64,000 nucleotides of DNA, from positions 3,533,001 to 3,597,000 of the forward strand of contig NZ_CP047897.1 in assembly GCF_009913235.1 (NCBI RefSeq). The letters run 5' to 3'. Below, in pieces: positions 35,835-44,491 of this stretch. This stretch comes from Nibribacter ruber (GTDB lineage: Bacteria > Bacteroidota > Bacteroidia > Cytophagales > Hymenobacteraceae). A model generated the notes under the pieces. That model saw only the letters and a list, made by a program, of their open reading frames with translations. It made no database searches and was not told where the DNA came from. Both the position numbers and the translations under genes were made by a program. Numbering within the stretch: the first letter of the stretch is position 1; every line of letters starts with the position of its first letter.

Positions 35835-38270
35835 ATGAGTGTGAAAGCTGGCAATAATCTGGATGAACTGGATTATCACACAGGCAATGCAGAATTAGAA
35901 GAGGAAGATAGCGGGTCAAGCATTGATTTAGTTACGCTCTGGCATGTCGTTCGGAGAAGTATTCCATGGGTGTTGTTACTCGTCTTGTTAGGATTGACGG
36001 GGTCTTACCTGTTCTTAAGATATACTAAGAAAGTTTATGAGTCTTCTTCTGTTATAAAACTAGAAGAACAGACAGAGGCAAAGGTCCTTGAACTGCCTGG
36101 CGCTGGCATGGAGTCTGATTTGGGCAAACTGCAAGGGGAAGTGGACTTGATTAAGTCTGACCTGGTGTATGACCGCCTCAAGAAGAACATGCCTCTCCAG
36201 ACCAGCTACCATGTAGAAGCACGCGTTTTGGAGGTAGAGTTGTACAATGACAGCCCGTTCCGGGTTACGTTTGACTCTACCAACTTCGACCTCTATGATC
36301 AAAAGATTTACGTCAACTTTGAATCCCGTACTACTTATACAACTCAGATTGGCGAAGAAGGGGAAAAATCTAAGGCGCACACCGTAGGCACCCCAATCAC
36401 CCTATCTGGGAACAACCTGGTTGTATATACCAACTCCCGTTTCAACACCAACCATATTGGTGAGAGCTTCTATTTTATTGTTCACAGCAATGGTGCTCTG
36501 AAACGATATTTGAATGAGAATCTCACAGTAGCTGTCCTCAACCCAGAGGCAAAGACCATTTCTATCTCTTTTAAGGAGTTCAACAGAGAGAAGGCCAGGG
36601 ATGTTGTCAACAAGATTGACACGGTTTACCTACAACAAAAGCTTTCCAGAACCAACCAGGCCAGCCAGCAGACCATTGAATTCTTGACCAACCAGTTACA
36701 GGAAACCCAGGACAACCTGCAAAAGGCCGAGATTGACATGGAGTATTTTGTGAAGCAAAATAAATCCTATGACGTAAAGGCCGGCTTGGAAGGGGCCATG
36801 TCTCAGATACAGGAACTGGAAAAGGAAAAGTACGCTTTGCGTTTCAGGAACTCCCTTTTAGGTGATATTCAGCAGCGCATCCGGAAAGATGATGATCTGA
36901 CGGCTGTCATCTCCAGTCTGCAATTACAGGAGCAACAAGACCCTCAATTGGCTCAACTCTTAACGGAATTAAATGACTTGCAGGCCCAGCGCCGTAAAGT
37001 ACTTACCACTGCTAGAGGCAATACCCTCTCGGTAGGCCTGTTAGATCAGCAGATTAAGTTTGCCCAGGAAAAAATCAACACGTTGTTGAAAGAGGGCCGG
37101 GGGTACATACAAGACCAGATTTCCAACATTGACCGCAACCAATCTCTGTTGACCGGTCAAATCATGCAAATGCCTTCTAAGGAAACGGAGCGGGCAAGAT
37201 TGATCAGGATTCTTGGAATCTATGAGAAGTTCTACCTATTGCTTATGGAGAAGCGGGTGGAGTTTGGCATTTCCATGGCAGGGACTATCCCAGATTTCCA
37301 GATTCTGTCTCCGGCCAGTTTGCCAAATGAGTCAAGTCCTATCTATCCCAATCGCATGATTATTTATGCTATTGGCGTGGCAGCTGGGTTATTTTTTGGA
37401 GTAGGCTTGATTGGAGCCAGGTACCTCATGCACAATACGGTGACCAGTGTGCGTGAATTGGAGCGTAACACCAGCGCGCCTGTGCTTGGCGTTATTCCTT
37501 CTTACAGCAAAGAGAAGATGCCTGTCTCTAAGTTGGTGGTAAATCAAAATCCAAAATCGGCGTTAAGTGAATCTGTGCGCTCTATCCGGACCAACTTGGA
37601 CTTCTTGAGTTCTTCTAAAAAGAAGCGCCTTATCTCTGTGACGTCCACCATAAGTGGGGAAGGTAAAACCTTTGTGGCTACTAATTTGGGAGGAATCATT
37701 GCCATGTCTGGCCAACGGGTGGTCTTACTGGATTTGGATATGCGGAAGCCAAAGGTGCACATTGCCTTGGATGGGGAAAACATCAAAGGCATGAGCACCA
37801 TTCTCATTGAAAAACATACCATTGCCGAGTCTACCCAGAGAACCTCTATTGAGAATTTTGACTTCATCTCTGCGGGCCCAACGCCGCCAAACCCTTCTGA
37901 GCTGATCATGGGGCAGCGGTTTGATGAGATTCTGCAAGAGCTCCATCAGGAGTATGACGTCGTCTTGATTGATAGTCCGCCGGTGGGCTTGGTGACAGAC
38001 GGGGTGTTGATCATGCGGAAAGCTGACATTCCATTGTTTATTGTGCGGGCCAACTACTCTAAGAAAGCCTTCTTGAAAGGGGTGGACAGAATCATGAAGA
38101 CTAACCATCTTACCAACATGGCCACCATCCTAAATGATGCCCCAAGTACCAATATGTATGGCTATTCCTACGGGTATGGCTATGGCTACGGGTATGGCTA
38201 TGGTTACGGGTATTATGAAGAAGAAGAAAAGCCTACCTTGGCCAGTCGTATAAAATCTATGTTCAGCTAA
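35835..38270 (+). CDS. Polysaccharide co-polymerase with tyrosine kinase domain (Wzc-like)
   Basis: The product is 811 residues. A Wzz-type domain has a first membrane helix at about residues 42-60 (SIPWVLLLVLLGLTGSYLFL), a long coiled-coil periplasmic region at about 265-440, and a second helix near 510-530 (IIYAIGVAAGLFFGVGLI). The cytoplasmic BY-kinase domain has Walker A with Lys611 (ISGEGKT), Walker A' (VVLLDLDMRKP) and Walker B (VVLIDSPP). It ends in an autophosphorylation tail of alternating Tyr and Gly, 11 tyrosines within residues 775-794, followed by Glu-rich sequence. It controls chain length and export together with the Wza-like protein upstream and the PHP phosphatase downstream. 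Confidence 0.95.
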   Translation: MSVKAGNNLDELDYHTGNAELEEEDSGSSIDLVTLWHVVRRSIPWVLLLVLLGLTGSYLFLRYTKKVYESSSVIKLEEQTEAKVLELPGAGMESDLGKLQGEVDLIKSDLVYDRLKKNMPLQTSYHVEARVLEVELYNDSPFRVTFDSTNFDLYDQKIYVNFESRTTYTTQIGEEGEKSKAHTVGTPITLSGNNLVVYTNSRFNTNHIGESFYFIVHSNGALKRYLNENLTVAVLNPEAKTISISFKEFNREKARDVVNKIDTVYLQQKLSRTNQASQQTIEFLTNQLQETQDNLQKAEIDMEYFVKQNKSYDVKAGLEGAMSQIQELEKEKYALRFRNSLLGDIQQRIRKDDDLTAVISSLQLQEQQDPQLAQLLTELNDLQAQRRKVLTTARGNTLSVGLLDQQIKFAQEKINTLLKEGRGYIQDQISNIDRNQSLLTGQIMQMPSKETERARLIRILGIYEKFYLLLMEKRVEFGISMAGTIPDFQILSPASLPNESSPIYPNRMIIYAIGVAAGLFFGVGLIGARYLMHNTVTSVRELERNTSAPVLGVIPSYSKEKMPVSKLVVNQNPKSALSESVRSIRTNLDFLSSSKKKRLISVTSTISGEGKTFVATNLGGIIAMSGQRVVLLDLDMRKPKVHIALDGENIKGMSTILIEKHTIAESTQRTSIENFDFISAGPTPPNPSELIMGQRFDEILQELHQEYDVVLIDSPPVGLVTDGVLIMRKADIPLFIVRANYSKKAFLKGVDRIMKTNHLTNMATILNDAPSTNMYGYSYGYGYGYGYGYGYGYYEEEEKPTLASRIKSMFS
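38169..38213 (+). repeat. 18-bp tandem repeat encoding the tyrosine tail
   Basis: Two and a half units of 18 bp, each encoding Tyr-Gly three times (TAC GGG TAT GGC TAT GGY), at 38169-38186, 38187-38204 and part of 38205-38213. The 18-bp period keeps the frame, so copy-number change would lengthen or shorten the phosphorylation tail. Confidence 0.8.
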
Positions 38271-38274
38271 GGGT

Positions 38275-39030
38275 ATGTGGAATCCACTGCGTGGCTTTTT
38301 GCAGAAACCCAAGACCTCTGCGACAACCTCTTACGCGAGTCTGGTGACAGACATGCATTCCCATCTGCTGCCCGGCATAGATGATGGGTCCAGTTGCGTG
38401 GAGGACTCCCTTCAAATGATGGAGAAGTTGCAGGCGCTTGGGTTTAAGAAGCTTTGCATGACGCCTCACGTCATGGGGGATTTCTTCAAGAACACACCAG
38501 AAGGAATTAGAGAGAAACTACAGGAACTGTCCCAGGCTGCCCAAACGGCTGGTTTGACTTTAGAGCTATCCTGCGCGGCTGAGTATTACCTGGATGAATG
38601 GTTCATGGCCAAACTGGAAGAGGGGCAAGAGCTTCTATCCTTCGGCGGTGATAGAAAATACCTCCTGCTGGAGACGTCCTATATCAATGAGCCAGCACAT
38701 CTAAAGCAAGCCATCTTCTCTTTAAAAGCTGCTGGGTTCATGCCTGTTTTGGCGCACCCAGAAAGGTATACTTATTTCTACGGCCGCTTAGAAGAACTGC
38801 TTAGCCTGCGGGAATTGGGAGTCTTGTTTCAGATAAATACCAACTCCATTAACGGCTACTACTCCAAAGGAGCCAGAATGGTGGCAGAGCAGTTGATCAA
38901 GCGGGGTGCAGTGGAGTTCTTAGGGACAGACACGCACTCCATGAGGCACCTTAGGGCGTTAGAAAGTACCTTGACAGACCCATTGCTGGCACAAGCCTTG
39001 AAATTGCCCCTGCTCAATAACACCCTCTAA
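38275..39030 (+). CDS. PHP-type tyrosine-protein phosphatase (CpsB/YwqE-like)
   Basis: The product is 251 residues. The metal-binding PHP motif TDMHSHLLPGIDDGS (about residues 23-37) is diagnostic. Further metal ligands fit CMTPHVMGDFF, ETSYINEP, PVLAHPERYTYF and FLGTDTHSMRH. It dephosphorylates the tyrosine-rich tail of the Wzc-like kinase, whose gene ends 4 nt upstream, completing the export operon. No polymerase, flippase or glycosyltransferase genes follow; those for this polysaccharide must be elsewhere. Confidence 0.94.
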   Translation: MWNPLRGFLQKPKTSATTSYASLVTDMHSHLLPGIDDGSSCVEDSLQMMEKLQALGFKKLCMTPHVMGDFFKNTPEGIREKLQELSQAAQTAGLTLELSCAAEYYLDEWFMAKLEEGQELLSFGGDRKYLLLETSYINEPAHLKQAIFSLKAAGFMPVLAHPERYTYFYGRLEELLSLRELGVLFQINTNSINGYYSKGARMVAEQLIKRGAVEFLGTDTHSMRHLRALESTLTDPLLAQALKLPLLNNTL

Positions 39031-39039
39031 TCCATTTCC

Positions 39040-40023
39040 TTGAAAAAAGCGCTTGTTACCGGTGGCAGTGGCCTAATTGGTCAGTTCTTACTGCAACAAC
39101 TGCAGGCAGAAGGATATGAGGTGTCTGCCTTGTATAGAAATACCATTCCACAGGTTGAGGCGCCTGGCATCACCTGGGTAGAGGGAGATATCCTGGACCC
39201 AGTGTTGTTGCGGTCATTGATGGCAAAAGTACAGGCCGTGTATCACTGCGCTGGCTTTGTGTCCTATGCCCCCCAAGACAAGGATTTGTTGCAACAGATA
39301 AACGTGGAGGGCACGGCCAATGTGGTAGATGCCTGTCTGCAGTTTCCGGGGGTGGCACTGTGTCATGTCAGTTCCATTGCCGCCGTCAACCGCAAGAAGG
39401 GAGACACTATTATCACTGAAGAAGCCAAATGGGACCCAGGCGAAGAGCGTTCTGCCTATGCTTTTTCAAAATACGCAGCAGAGGTAGAGGTTTGGCGGGG
39501 CATCTCAGAAGGCTTGCAGGCGGTGATCGTGAACCCGTCCATTGTGTTGGGACCGGCAGACTGGAATAGGAGCAGTACGCAACTCTTCAAATACGCGTGG
39601 CAGGAACATGCTTTTTATACCCTAGGATACGCTAACTTTGTAGATGTGAGAGACGTTGTGAAAGCAATGACTCTTTTAATGGAGGGAGGGCACTGGGGTA
39701 ATCGATTTATTTTAAACGCCCACCAGATCACCTACCAGGAATTCTTTGAACGAGCAGCCCAATGCTTCGGGAAAAAGCCGCCAACAATTAAGGTGGCCGG
39801 TTGGTTAACAGAGGTACTATGGCGGTTGGAAGCACTGCGTGGCAGTGTTACAGGCGCTAAGCCGCTGATCACCAAAGATACGGCCCGGGTAGCCAAGGAA
39901 AGGCACTTTTTTAGCAATGAGAAGGTGAAGAAAGCGCTGGGCATGGAGTTCAGGCCGCTGGAAGAAACACTGGACTGGTGCTGCCTGCGATTAAAGCAAG
40001 AGATACAAAAGGCAGACGCCTAA
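39040..40023 (+). CDS. NAD-dependent epimerase/dehydratase family protein
   Basis: The product is 327 residues, an extended SDR. The Rossmann loop is GGSGLIGQFLLQQL at residues 8-21. The catalytic tyrosine and lysine are in YAFSKYAAE. Also typical are the strand VYHCAGFVSY and the NPSIVLGP motif. It resembles dihydroflavonol-reductase-like and hopanoid-associated sugar epimerases; the substrate is not clear. The start codon is TTG at 39040, 9 nt after the phosphatase gene, so it may belong to the export operon, in which case a sugar-nucleotide role is possible. Confidence 0.88.
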   Translation: MKKALVTGGSGLIGQFLLQQLQAEGYEVSALYRNTIPQVEAPGITWVEGDILDPVLLRSLMAKVQAVYHCAGFVSYAPQDKDLLQQINVEGTANVVDACLQFPGVALCHVSSIAAVNRKKGDTIITEEAKWDPGEERSAYAFSKYAAEVEVWRGISEGLQAVIVNPSIVLGPADWNRSSTQLFKYAWQEHAFYTLGYANFVDVRDVVKAMTLLMEGGHWGNRFILNAHQITYQEFFERAAQCFGKKPPTIKVAGWLTEVLWRLEALRGSVTGAKPLITKDTARVAKERHFFSNEKVKKALGMEFRPLEETLDWCCLRLKQEIQKADA

Positions 40024-40087
40024 AATACCATTGTCGGGTGAATTGAGGTGCGCACAGGCAACTGTGCCCAAGTTGAGACTATTTTAG

Positions 40088-41488
40088 ATGAACGATAATT
40101 TTGATGAACTTTCCGGGGAAGAGCTGGACCTGATTGCCAGGTTTGAGCAAATGCTGGAAACAAATGGTTCTGCATTTTTTGATCTTTCAGATTTTGAGAC
40201 CATTATAGACCATTACGCCAATAACTTCAACTACGCCCAAGCCCTCAAGGCCTGTGACGTAGCCATTGAACAATATCCGTTTTCTACTGAGATTCTGGTG
40301 GACAAAGCGCAGGTGCTGGCCATGCTGGGTGCTTTTGACGAGGCCCTGGCCATAGTGGAAGACGTCACCCAGATAGACCCAGACTCAGCAGACATTCCTT
40401 TGACCAAAGGGATCATCTTCAACCAGAAGGGTGATTTTGGGGCGGCCATAGACTTCTTTAAACAGGCAGCCGAGTTAATTGAGGAACGCGACGACATCTA
40501 TTTTAACATAGGGCTTTCATACCAGAGCTGGGGCAAGTTCAAGGCGGCGCTCAAGTATTACAAAAAGTGCCTCAAGCTCAACATTGAAAATGAGCTGGCG
40601 CTGCAGGAACTACTGTACTGCCTGGAGATTACCGGCGAGGGCGAGAATACCGTTCCCTTCTTTCAGGAGTTTGTAGACGCAGACCCGTATTCGGCTATGG
40701 CTTGGTTTAACCTGGGCCTAGTGTACGGTAGAATTGCGGATTATGAAAAAGCCGTGGGTGCTTATGAGTACGCCACCCTCATCAAACCAGACTTTCCGGC
40801 GGCCTATGTGAACCTGGCCAACAGTTTTGTGTATTTAGGTGAGTTCTCCAAGGCCATTGAAGCATTTATGTTGGCCATTGAGCACTCAGAACCCAACGCG
40901 GATATCTATTGCAACGTGGGAGAGTGCTATGAGAAGCTGTCTCAATGGAACCTGGCGCATAAATACTATCAAAAAGCTATTGACCTGGCACCCGAGATGG
41001 ACGAGGCCTGGTTTGGAATCGGGGTCATCCTGGATTTGCAGGGCAAGTGGATGGAAGCCGTGCATTACTACCGCAAAGCCATTTCTTTCTACACCGAGAA
41101 CCCCGATTATTGGATGGCGCTGGCCGCCGCCGAGTACCAGATGGGCAATATCATCTCCAGCGTAGAGGCTTATGAGCAGGCCAGCACCTTGGCGCCTCAG
41201 AACAAGGATATCTGGTTGAATTGGTCTATCATCTTGTATGAGCAAGGTAATTATGAGGGGGCCGCAGATCTTTTAACCAACGCCGTAGAACTGCAACCAG
41301 ATGAAGCAGAGCTGTATTATCGGCTGTGCGCGTATTGCCTGGCCGCAGGAAAATACAAACAAGCGTATAATTATCTGGAAAATGCTCTAATTTTGGACTT
41401 CGATAAGCACAAGCTTCTATTCGATTTCTTTCCTGAACTGGAGTCGCAGCGAGCCCTGGCCCGCCTGATTGACCAGTACCGTAAATAG
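40088..41488 (+). CDS. Tetratricopeptide-repeat protein
   Basis: The product is 466 residues with no signal peptide or membrane segment, hence cytoplasmic. It is composed almost entirely of about twelve 34-residue TPR units, e.g. DIYFNIGLSYQSWGKFKAALKYYKKCLKL, AMAWFNLGLVYGRIADYEKAVGAYEYATLIKPD and DIYCNVGECYEKLSQWNLAHKYYQKAIDLAPE. It opens with an acidic lead, MNDNFDELSGEELDLIARFE. TPR proteins are scaffolds; no catalytic domain is present. The next gene starts 7 nt downstream, so they probably form an operon. Confidence 0.9.
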   Translation: MNDNFDELSGEELDLIARFEQMLETNGSAFFDLSDFETIIDHYANNFNYAQALKACDVAIEQYPFSTEILVDKAQVLAMLGAFDEALAIVEDVTQIDPDSADIPLTKGIIFNQKGDFGAAIDFFKQAAELIEERDDIYFNIGLSYQSWGKFKAALKYYKKCLKLNIENELALQELLYCLEITGEGENTVPFFQEFVDADPYSAMAWFNLGLVYGRIADYEKAVGAYEYATLIKPDFPAAYVNLANSFVYLGEFSKAIEAFMLAIEHSEPNADIYCNVGECYEKLSQWNLAHKYYQKAIDLAPEMDEAWFGIGVILDLQGKWMEAVHYYRKAISFYTENPDYWMALAAAEYQMGNIISSVEAYEQASTLAPQNKDIWLNWSIILYEQGNYEGAADLLTNAVELQPDEAELYYRLCAYCLAAGKYKQAYNYLENALILDFDKHKLLFDFFPELESQRALARLIDQYRK

Positions 41489-41495
41489 CATTTCC

Positions 41496-42278
41496 ATGAA
41501 TTACCACCTTTCCCAATTACCAGAACGCACTGCTAAACCTAGAGAGAGCGGCTTCACCATGGCCATGGACAAGGGCTTGAGCGTGCGCGAAGCTGAAAAC
41601 TTTGTAGAAGTGGCCGGCGAGTACACAGACATTGTAAAACTAGGCTGGGCCACCTCCTTCGTGACGCCTAACCTGGAGAAAAAGCTGGACGTGTACAGAG
41701 CGGCGGGCATACCCGTGTATTTTGGCGGGACCTTGTTTGAGGCCTTCATTGTAAGAGACCAGTTTGACGACTACCGCCGGGTGCTGGACAAGTTCAACAT
41801 GACCTTCGCCGAAGTCTCTGACGGTTCCATTGAAATGGACCATGGCAAAAAGTGCGAGTACATCAGGACTCTGTCTGAGCAGGTGACCGTACTTTCTGAA
41901 GTGGGTTCTAAGGACGCAGAGAAAATCATTCCTCCCTATAAGTGGATCAAACTCATGCAAGACGAGCTGGACGCTGGCGCCTGGAAGGTGATTGGCGAAT
42001 CACGTGAGGCTGGCAACGTGGGTCTGTTCCGGTCAACGGGTGAGGTGCGTAGTGGTCTGGTAGAAGAAATCCTGACCAAGATTCCGTTTGAGAAAATCCT
42101 TTGGGAGGCTCCGCAAAAAGCTCAACAGGTGTTCTTTATCAAATTGTTGGGCGCCAACGTGAACCTGGGCAATATCGCTCCTAATGAGATCATCCCGTTA
42201 GAGACCATCCGGTTAGGGCTGCGCGGCGATACGTTTACCCATTTCATTGACAAAGCATTGCTGGACAAGCTGGTCTAG
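41496..42278 (+). CDS. comA: Phosphosulfolactate synthase-like protein (ComA family)
   Basis: The product is 260 residues. ComA adds sulphite to phosphoenolpyruvate to give (R)-phosphosulfolactate, first shown in archaeal coenzyme M synthesis. Family-like blocks are KPRESGFTMAMDKGLSVREAENFVEVAGEYTDIVKLGWATSF, YFGGTLFEAFIV, VSDGSIEMDH and WKVIGESREAGNVGLF. A TIM-barrel layout with PEP-binding basic residues fits. ATG 41496 is chosen over the frame's earlier ATG 41469, which lies inside the TPR gene. No comB or comC lies nearby. In Bacteroidota the product may feed sulphonated lipids or sulpholactate instead; this is inference. Confidence 0.82.
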   Translation: MNYHLSQLPERTAKPRESGFTMAMDKGLSVREAENFVEVAGEYTDIVKLGWATSFVTPNLEKKLDVYRAAGIPVYFGGTLFEAFIVRDQFDDYRRVLDKFNMTFAEVSDGSIEMDHGKKCEYIRTLSEQVTVLSEVGSKDAEKIIPPYKWIKLMQDELDAGAWKVIGESREAGNVGLFRSTGEVRSGLVEEILTKIPFEKILWEAPQKAQQVFFIKLLGANVNLGNIAPNEIIPLETIRLGLRGDTFTHFIDKALLDKLV

Positions 42279-42302
42279 CAATTCAACTTTATATTCAATC
42301 CC

Positions 42303-42950
42303 ATGGAGTTGCTCCGCCAGTTTATTGACCTGTTCCTGCACCTAGACCAGCACTTGAGTCAGATTATATCAGACTACGGCATGTGGACCTATGCCATTCT
42401 GTTCCTGATCATCTTTGTGGAGACGGGAGTGGTGGTGATGCCGTTTCTACCGGGAGACTCTTTGCTGTTTGTGGCGGGTGCGTTTGCTGCTAAGGGAGAT
42501 TTAAATGTGGTGTGGCTGCTGGTGCTTCTATTTGTAGCGGCTTTTCTGGGTGACACGCTCAACTACCTCATAGGCGACTACTTTGGACCCCGGGTATTTA
42601 GAAGAGATTACCGTTTCCTGAAGAGAGAGTACTTGCTCAAAACGCAGGCCTACTATGAGAAACACGGAGGCAAGACCATCATCTTTGCGCGCTTTATCCC
42701 CATCATCCGGACGTTTGCGCCGTTTGTGGCGGGCGTAGGCACCATGAAATATAGCAAGTTCATCTCGTATAACATCATTGGCGGCATTCTGTGGGTGGGT
42801 GGGTTTGTGATGGCGGGCTACTTCTTCGGGAGCCTTCCGTGGGTGAAGAAGTACTTCACGTTCATCATCTTCGGGATTATTCTAATTTCTGTGATCCCGC
42901 CTATTATTGAGGTGTTGCGCCAGAAGTTTGGCAAACAGCCAGTAGAATAG
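42303..42950 (+). CDS. DedA-family membrane protein
   Basis: The product is 215 residues with four to five hydrophobic segments. Family motifs are MPFLPGDSLLFVAGAFAA, a G-D-x-x-N-Y-x-x-G pattern (GDTLNYLIGDYFG), and IFARFIPIIRTFAPFVAGVGTM with the conserved Arg and Pro. DedA proteins are inner-membrane transporters or scramblases recycling undecaprenyl phosphate or phospholipids, needed for envelope stability and proton-gradient-linked transport. It starts 24 nt after the ComA-like gene and ends 9 nt before aroE, within one operon. Confidence 0.94.
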   Translation: MELLRQFIDLFLHLDQHLSQIISDYGMWTYAILFLIIFVETGVVVMPFLPGDSLLFVAGAFAAKGDLNVVWLLVLLFVAAFLGDTLNYLIGDYFGPRVFRRDYRFLKREYLLKTQAYYEKHGGKTIIFARFIPIIRTFAPFVAGVGTMKYSKFISYNIIGGILWVGGFVMAGYFFGSLPWVKKYFTFIIFGIILISVIPPIIEVLRQKFGKQPVE

Positions 42951-42968
42951 CACCCGGTTTTGGCGCAG

Positions 42969-43706
42969 GTGAACAATCTATACGGACTGATCGGCTTTCA
43001 ACTCAGCCATTCCTTTTCTAAAGGCTACTTTACAGAAAAGTTTAAGGCGGAAAATATTCAGAACAGTGCGTACCAGTTATTTGAGTTGAACAGCATCGCA
43101 GAGTTTCCTGAGCTGTTGCGGGCGCATCCCAACCTGCACGGGCTCAACGTCACCATTCCGTACAAAGAGGCCATCATTCCTTTTTTAGACAGGCTAGACC
43201 CGGCCGCGGCCGCCATTGGTGCCGTGAACGTGGTCAAGTTTGAGCACGGGGCTTTGGTGGGGTATAACTCAGACTATCTGGGTTTCATGCAGTCGCTGCA
43301 AAAGTTTTATCCTTGCCATCCGCAGTCAAAAGCGTTGGTGCTGGGAACGGGCGGCGCTGCCAAGGCCGTCCTGGCGGCTTTAAAACACCTCCACATTTCG
43401 TATACGCTAGTCTCAAGAGAGAAGAGGCCCGGTATGATCACCTATCAGGAGTTGACGCCAGCGCAGATGGCTGCGGCTACCTTGATTGTAAATACCTCTC
43501 CGGTGGGCACCTATCCCAACGTGCAGGAGGCGCCGGCCATTCCGTATGAACTGCTCTCTGCGCAGCACTATCTGTATGACTTGGTGTACAACCCACCGGT
43601 GACAGAATTCATGAAGCGCGGGCAAGCCATGGGCGCTAAGACCATCAATGGTTATGAGATGCTATGCCTGCAGGCCGAGGCTGCCTGGCAAATCTGGAAC
43701 AGCTGA
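42969..43706 (+). CDS. aroE: Shikimate dehydrogenase
   Basis: It reduces 3-dehydroshikimate to shikimate with NADPH in aromatic amino-acid synthesis. The product is about 245 residues. The substrate-binding start YGLIGFQLSHSFSKGYF and the catalytic lysine/aspartate region LNVTIPYKEAIIPFLD are typical. The NADP-binding loop is VLGTGGAAKAVLAAL, followed by the NTSPVG block. There is no ATG start: GTG 42969 gives the family-like MNNLYGLIGF, and TTG 42960 is the alternative. Last gene of the TPR-comA-dedA-aroE run. Confidence 0.94.
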   Translation: MNNLYGLIGFQLSHSFSKGYFTEKFKAENIQNSAYQLFELNSIAEFPELLRAHPNLHGLNVTIPYKEAIIPFLDRLDPAAAAIGAVNVVKFEHGALVGYNSDYLGFMQSLQKFYPCHPQSKALVLGTGGAAKAVLAALKHLHISYTLVSREKRPGMITYQELTPAQMAAATLIVNTSPVGTYPNVQEAPAIPYELLSAQHYLYDLVYNPPVTEFMKRGQAMGAKTINGYEMLCLQAEAAWQIWNS

Positions 43707-43715
43707 TTCTCTTTC

Positions 43716-43753
43716 CGTTTTTGGCGTATTTTCTGGAAAACAGGCCAAAAACG
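43716..43753. repeat. 38-bp palindrome, copy 17
   Basis: Arms CGTTTTTGGCGTATTTT and AAAACAGGCCAAAAACG, loop CTGG (the reverse complement of the common loop, so an inverted copy). It begins 9 nt after the aroE stop and is followed by GCTTTTATTTT, so it may terminate the operon. Confidence 0.9.
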
Positions 43754-43846
43754 GCTTTTATTTTCCTTTCCTAATCTCGTTCCAAAGCCTGGCTTAACCT
43801 TCTTGCCATAAACAAATGGAACAGGCGCAGAGTCTTTTTCTTTGGT

Positions 43847-43854
43847 TATCTTTG
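43847..43854 (+). promoter_or_regulatory. -7 element of the ECF sigma factor operon
   Basis: TATCTTTG is a full match to TAnnTTTG. No clear TTTG lies 19 nt upstream, so the promoter may be weak or use another sigma factor. The predicted transcript would start near 43861, just before a 16-codon leader frame. Confidence 0.55.
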
Positions 43855-43868
43855 GCGTGCAACCTTTT

Positions 43869-43919
43869 ATGGTAGAAAGTACTCTACTTAGTAGTAGCTC
43901 CATACCACCCAACCCTTGA
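43869..43919 (+). CDS. Possible 16-residue leader peptide coupled to the sigma factor gene
   Basis: An ATG at 43869 opens a frame of 16 codons (MVESTLLSSSSIPPNP). Its TGA overlaps the TTG start of the sigma factor as TTGA. It starts about 15 nt after the -7 box. The serine run and terminal proline-rich end could slow ribosomes. The arrangement suggests translational coupling, but short frames arise easily by chance and there is no other support. Confidence 0.3.
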   Translation: MVESTLLSSSSIPPNP

Positions 43920-44491
43920 AACTTCATTCTGTCCAAGCTCTTTCTGAAGAAGACCTGATCAAAGGTGCCGTAGCCGGAAAACGAGAGGCGCAGCACCTGT
44001 TGTACCAGCGGTATGCAGGCAAGATGCTGGCCGTAGGGAAACGCTATGCCCGCACAGATTTTGAGGCCGAGGACATTTTACAGGACGCTTTTTTAAAGGT
44101 GTTCACCTACCTCAAGAATTTTAAGGGAGAGTGCCCGCTTGAGTTTTGGATCAAGCGTATTGTCATCAACACCGCCCTCAAGCACCAGCATCGCAACCGG
44201 CACCTGACCGTGACAGATCAGGACGAAGAATGGGACGAGGCTTCTGAGCAGGAGAATTTTGACAGCCAGCATGGCTATGAAGAGCTGTTGCAATTGGTAC
44301 GGGAGCTGCCACCGCGCTACCAGGCGGTTTTTAACTTGTATGCCATTGAGGGCTTCTCACATAAAGAGATTGGTGAGATGCTGGATATTACTGAAAGTAC
44401 TTCTAAGTCTCAATATTCCCGGGCCCGTGCTAGTTTGCGCCAAGCCCTGCAGAATCTAGAAAACCAATACCATGAAAGAGTCATCGGCTGA
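43916..44491 (+). CDS. RNA polymerase ECF-type sigma factor
   Basis: The product is 191 residues. The sigma-2 region has LLYQRYAGKMLAVGKRYARTDFEAEDILQDAFLKVFTYL with the usual D-x-x-Q-D/E -10-recognition helix. The sigma-4 region has LPPRYQAVFNLYAIEGFSHKEIGEMLDITESTSKSQYSRARASLRQAL, a helix-turn-helix. The in-frame stop at 43895 leaves TTG 43916 as the only start that keeps the full sigma-2 region. Its 3' end overlaps the next gene by 20 nt, so the next protein is the expected regulator. Probably answers an envelope signal. Confidence 0.92.
   Translation: MKLHSVQALSEEDLIKGAVAGKREAQHLLYQRYAGKMLAVGKRYARTDFEAEDILQDAFLKVFTYLKNFKGECPLEFWIKRIVINTALKHQHRNRHLTVTDQDEEWDEASEQENFDSQHGYEELLQLVRELPPRYQAVFNLYAIEGFSHKEIGEMLDITESTSKSQYSRARASLRQALQNLENQYHERVIG

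Noticed and set aside
37550-37562. CCAAAATCGGCG in the Wzc-like gene, resembling a palindrome right arm
   Set aside because: No left arm lies upstream, and the codons fit the conserved protein sequence, so it is chance.
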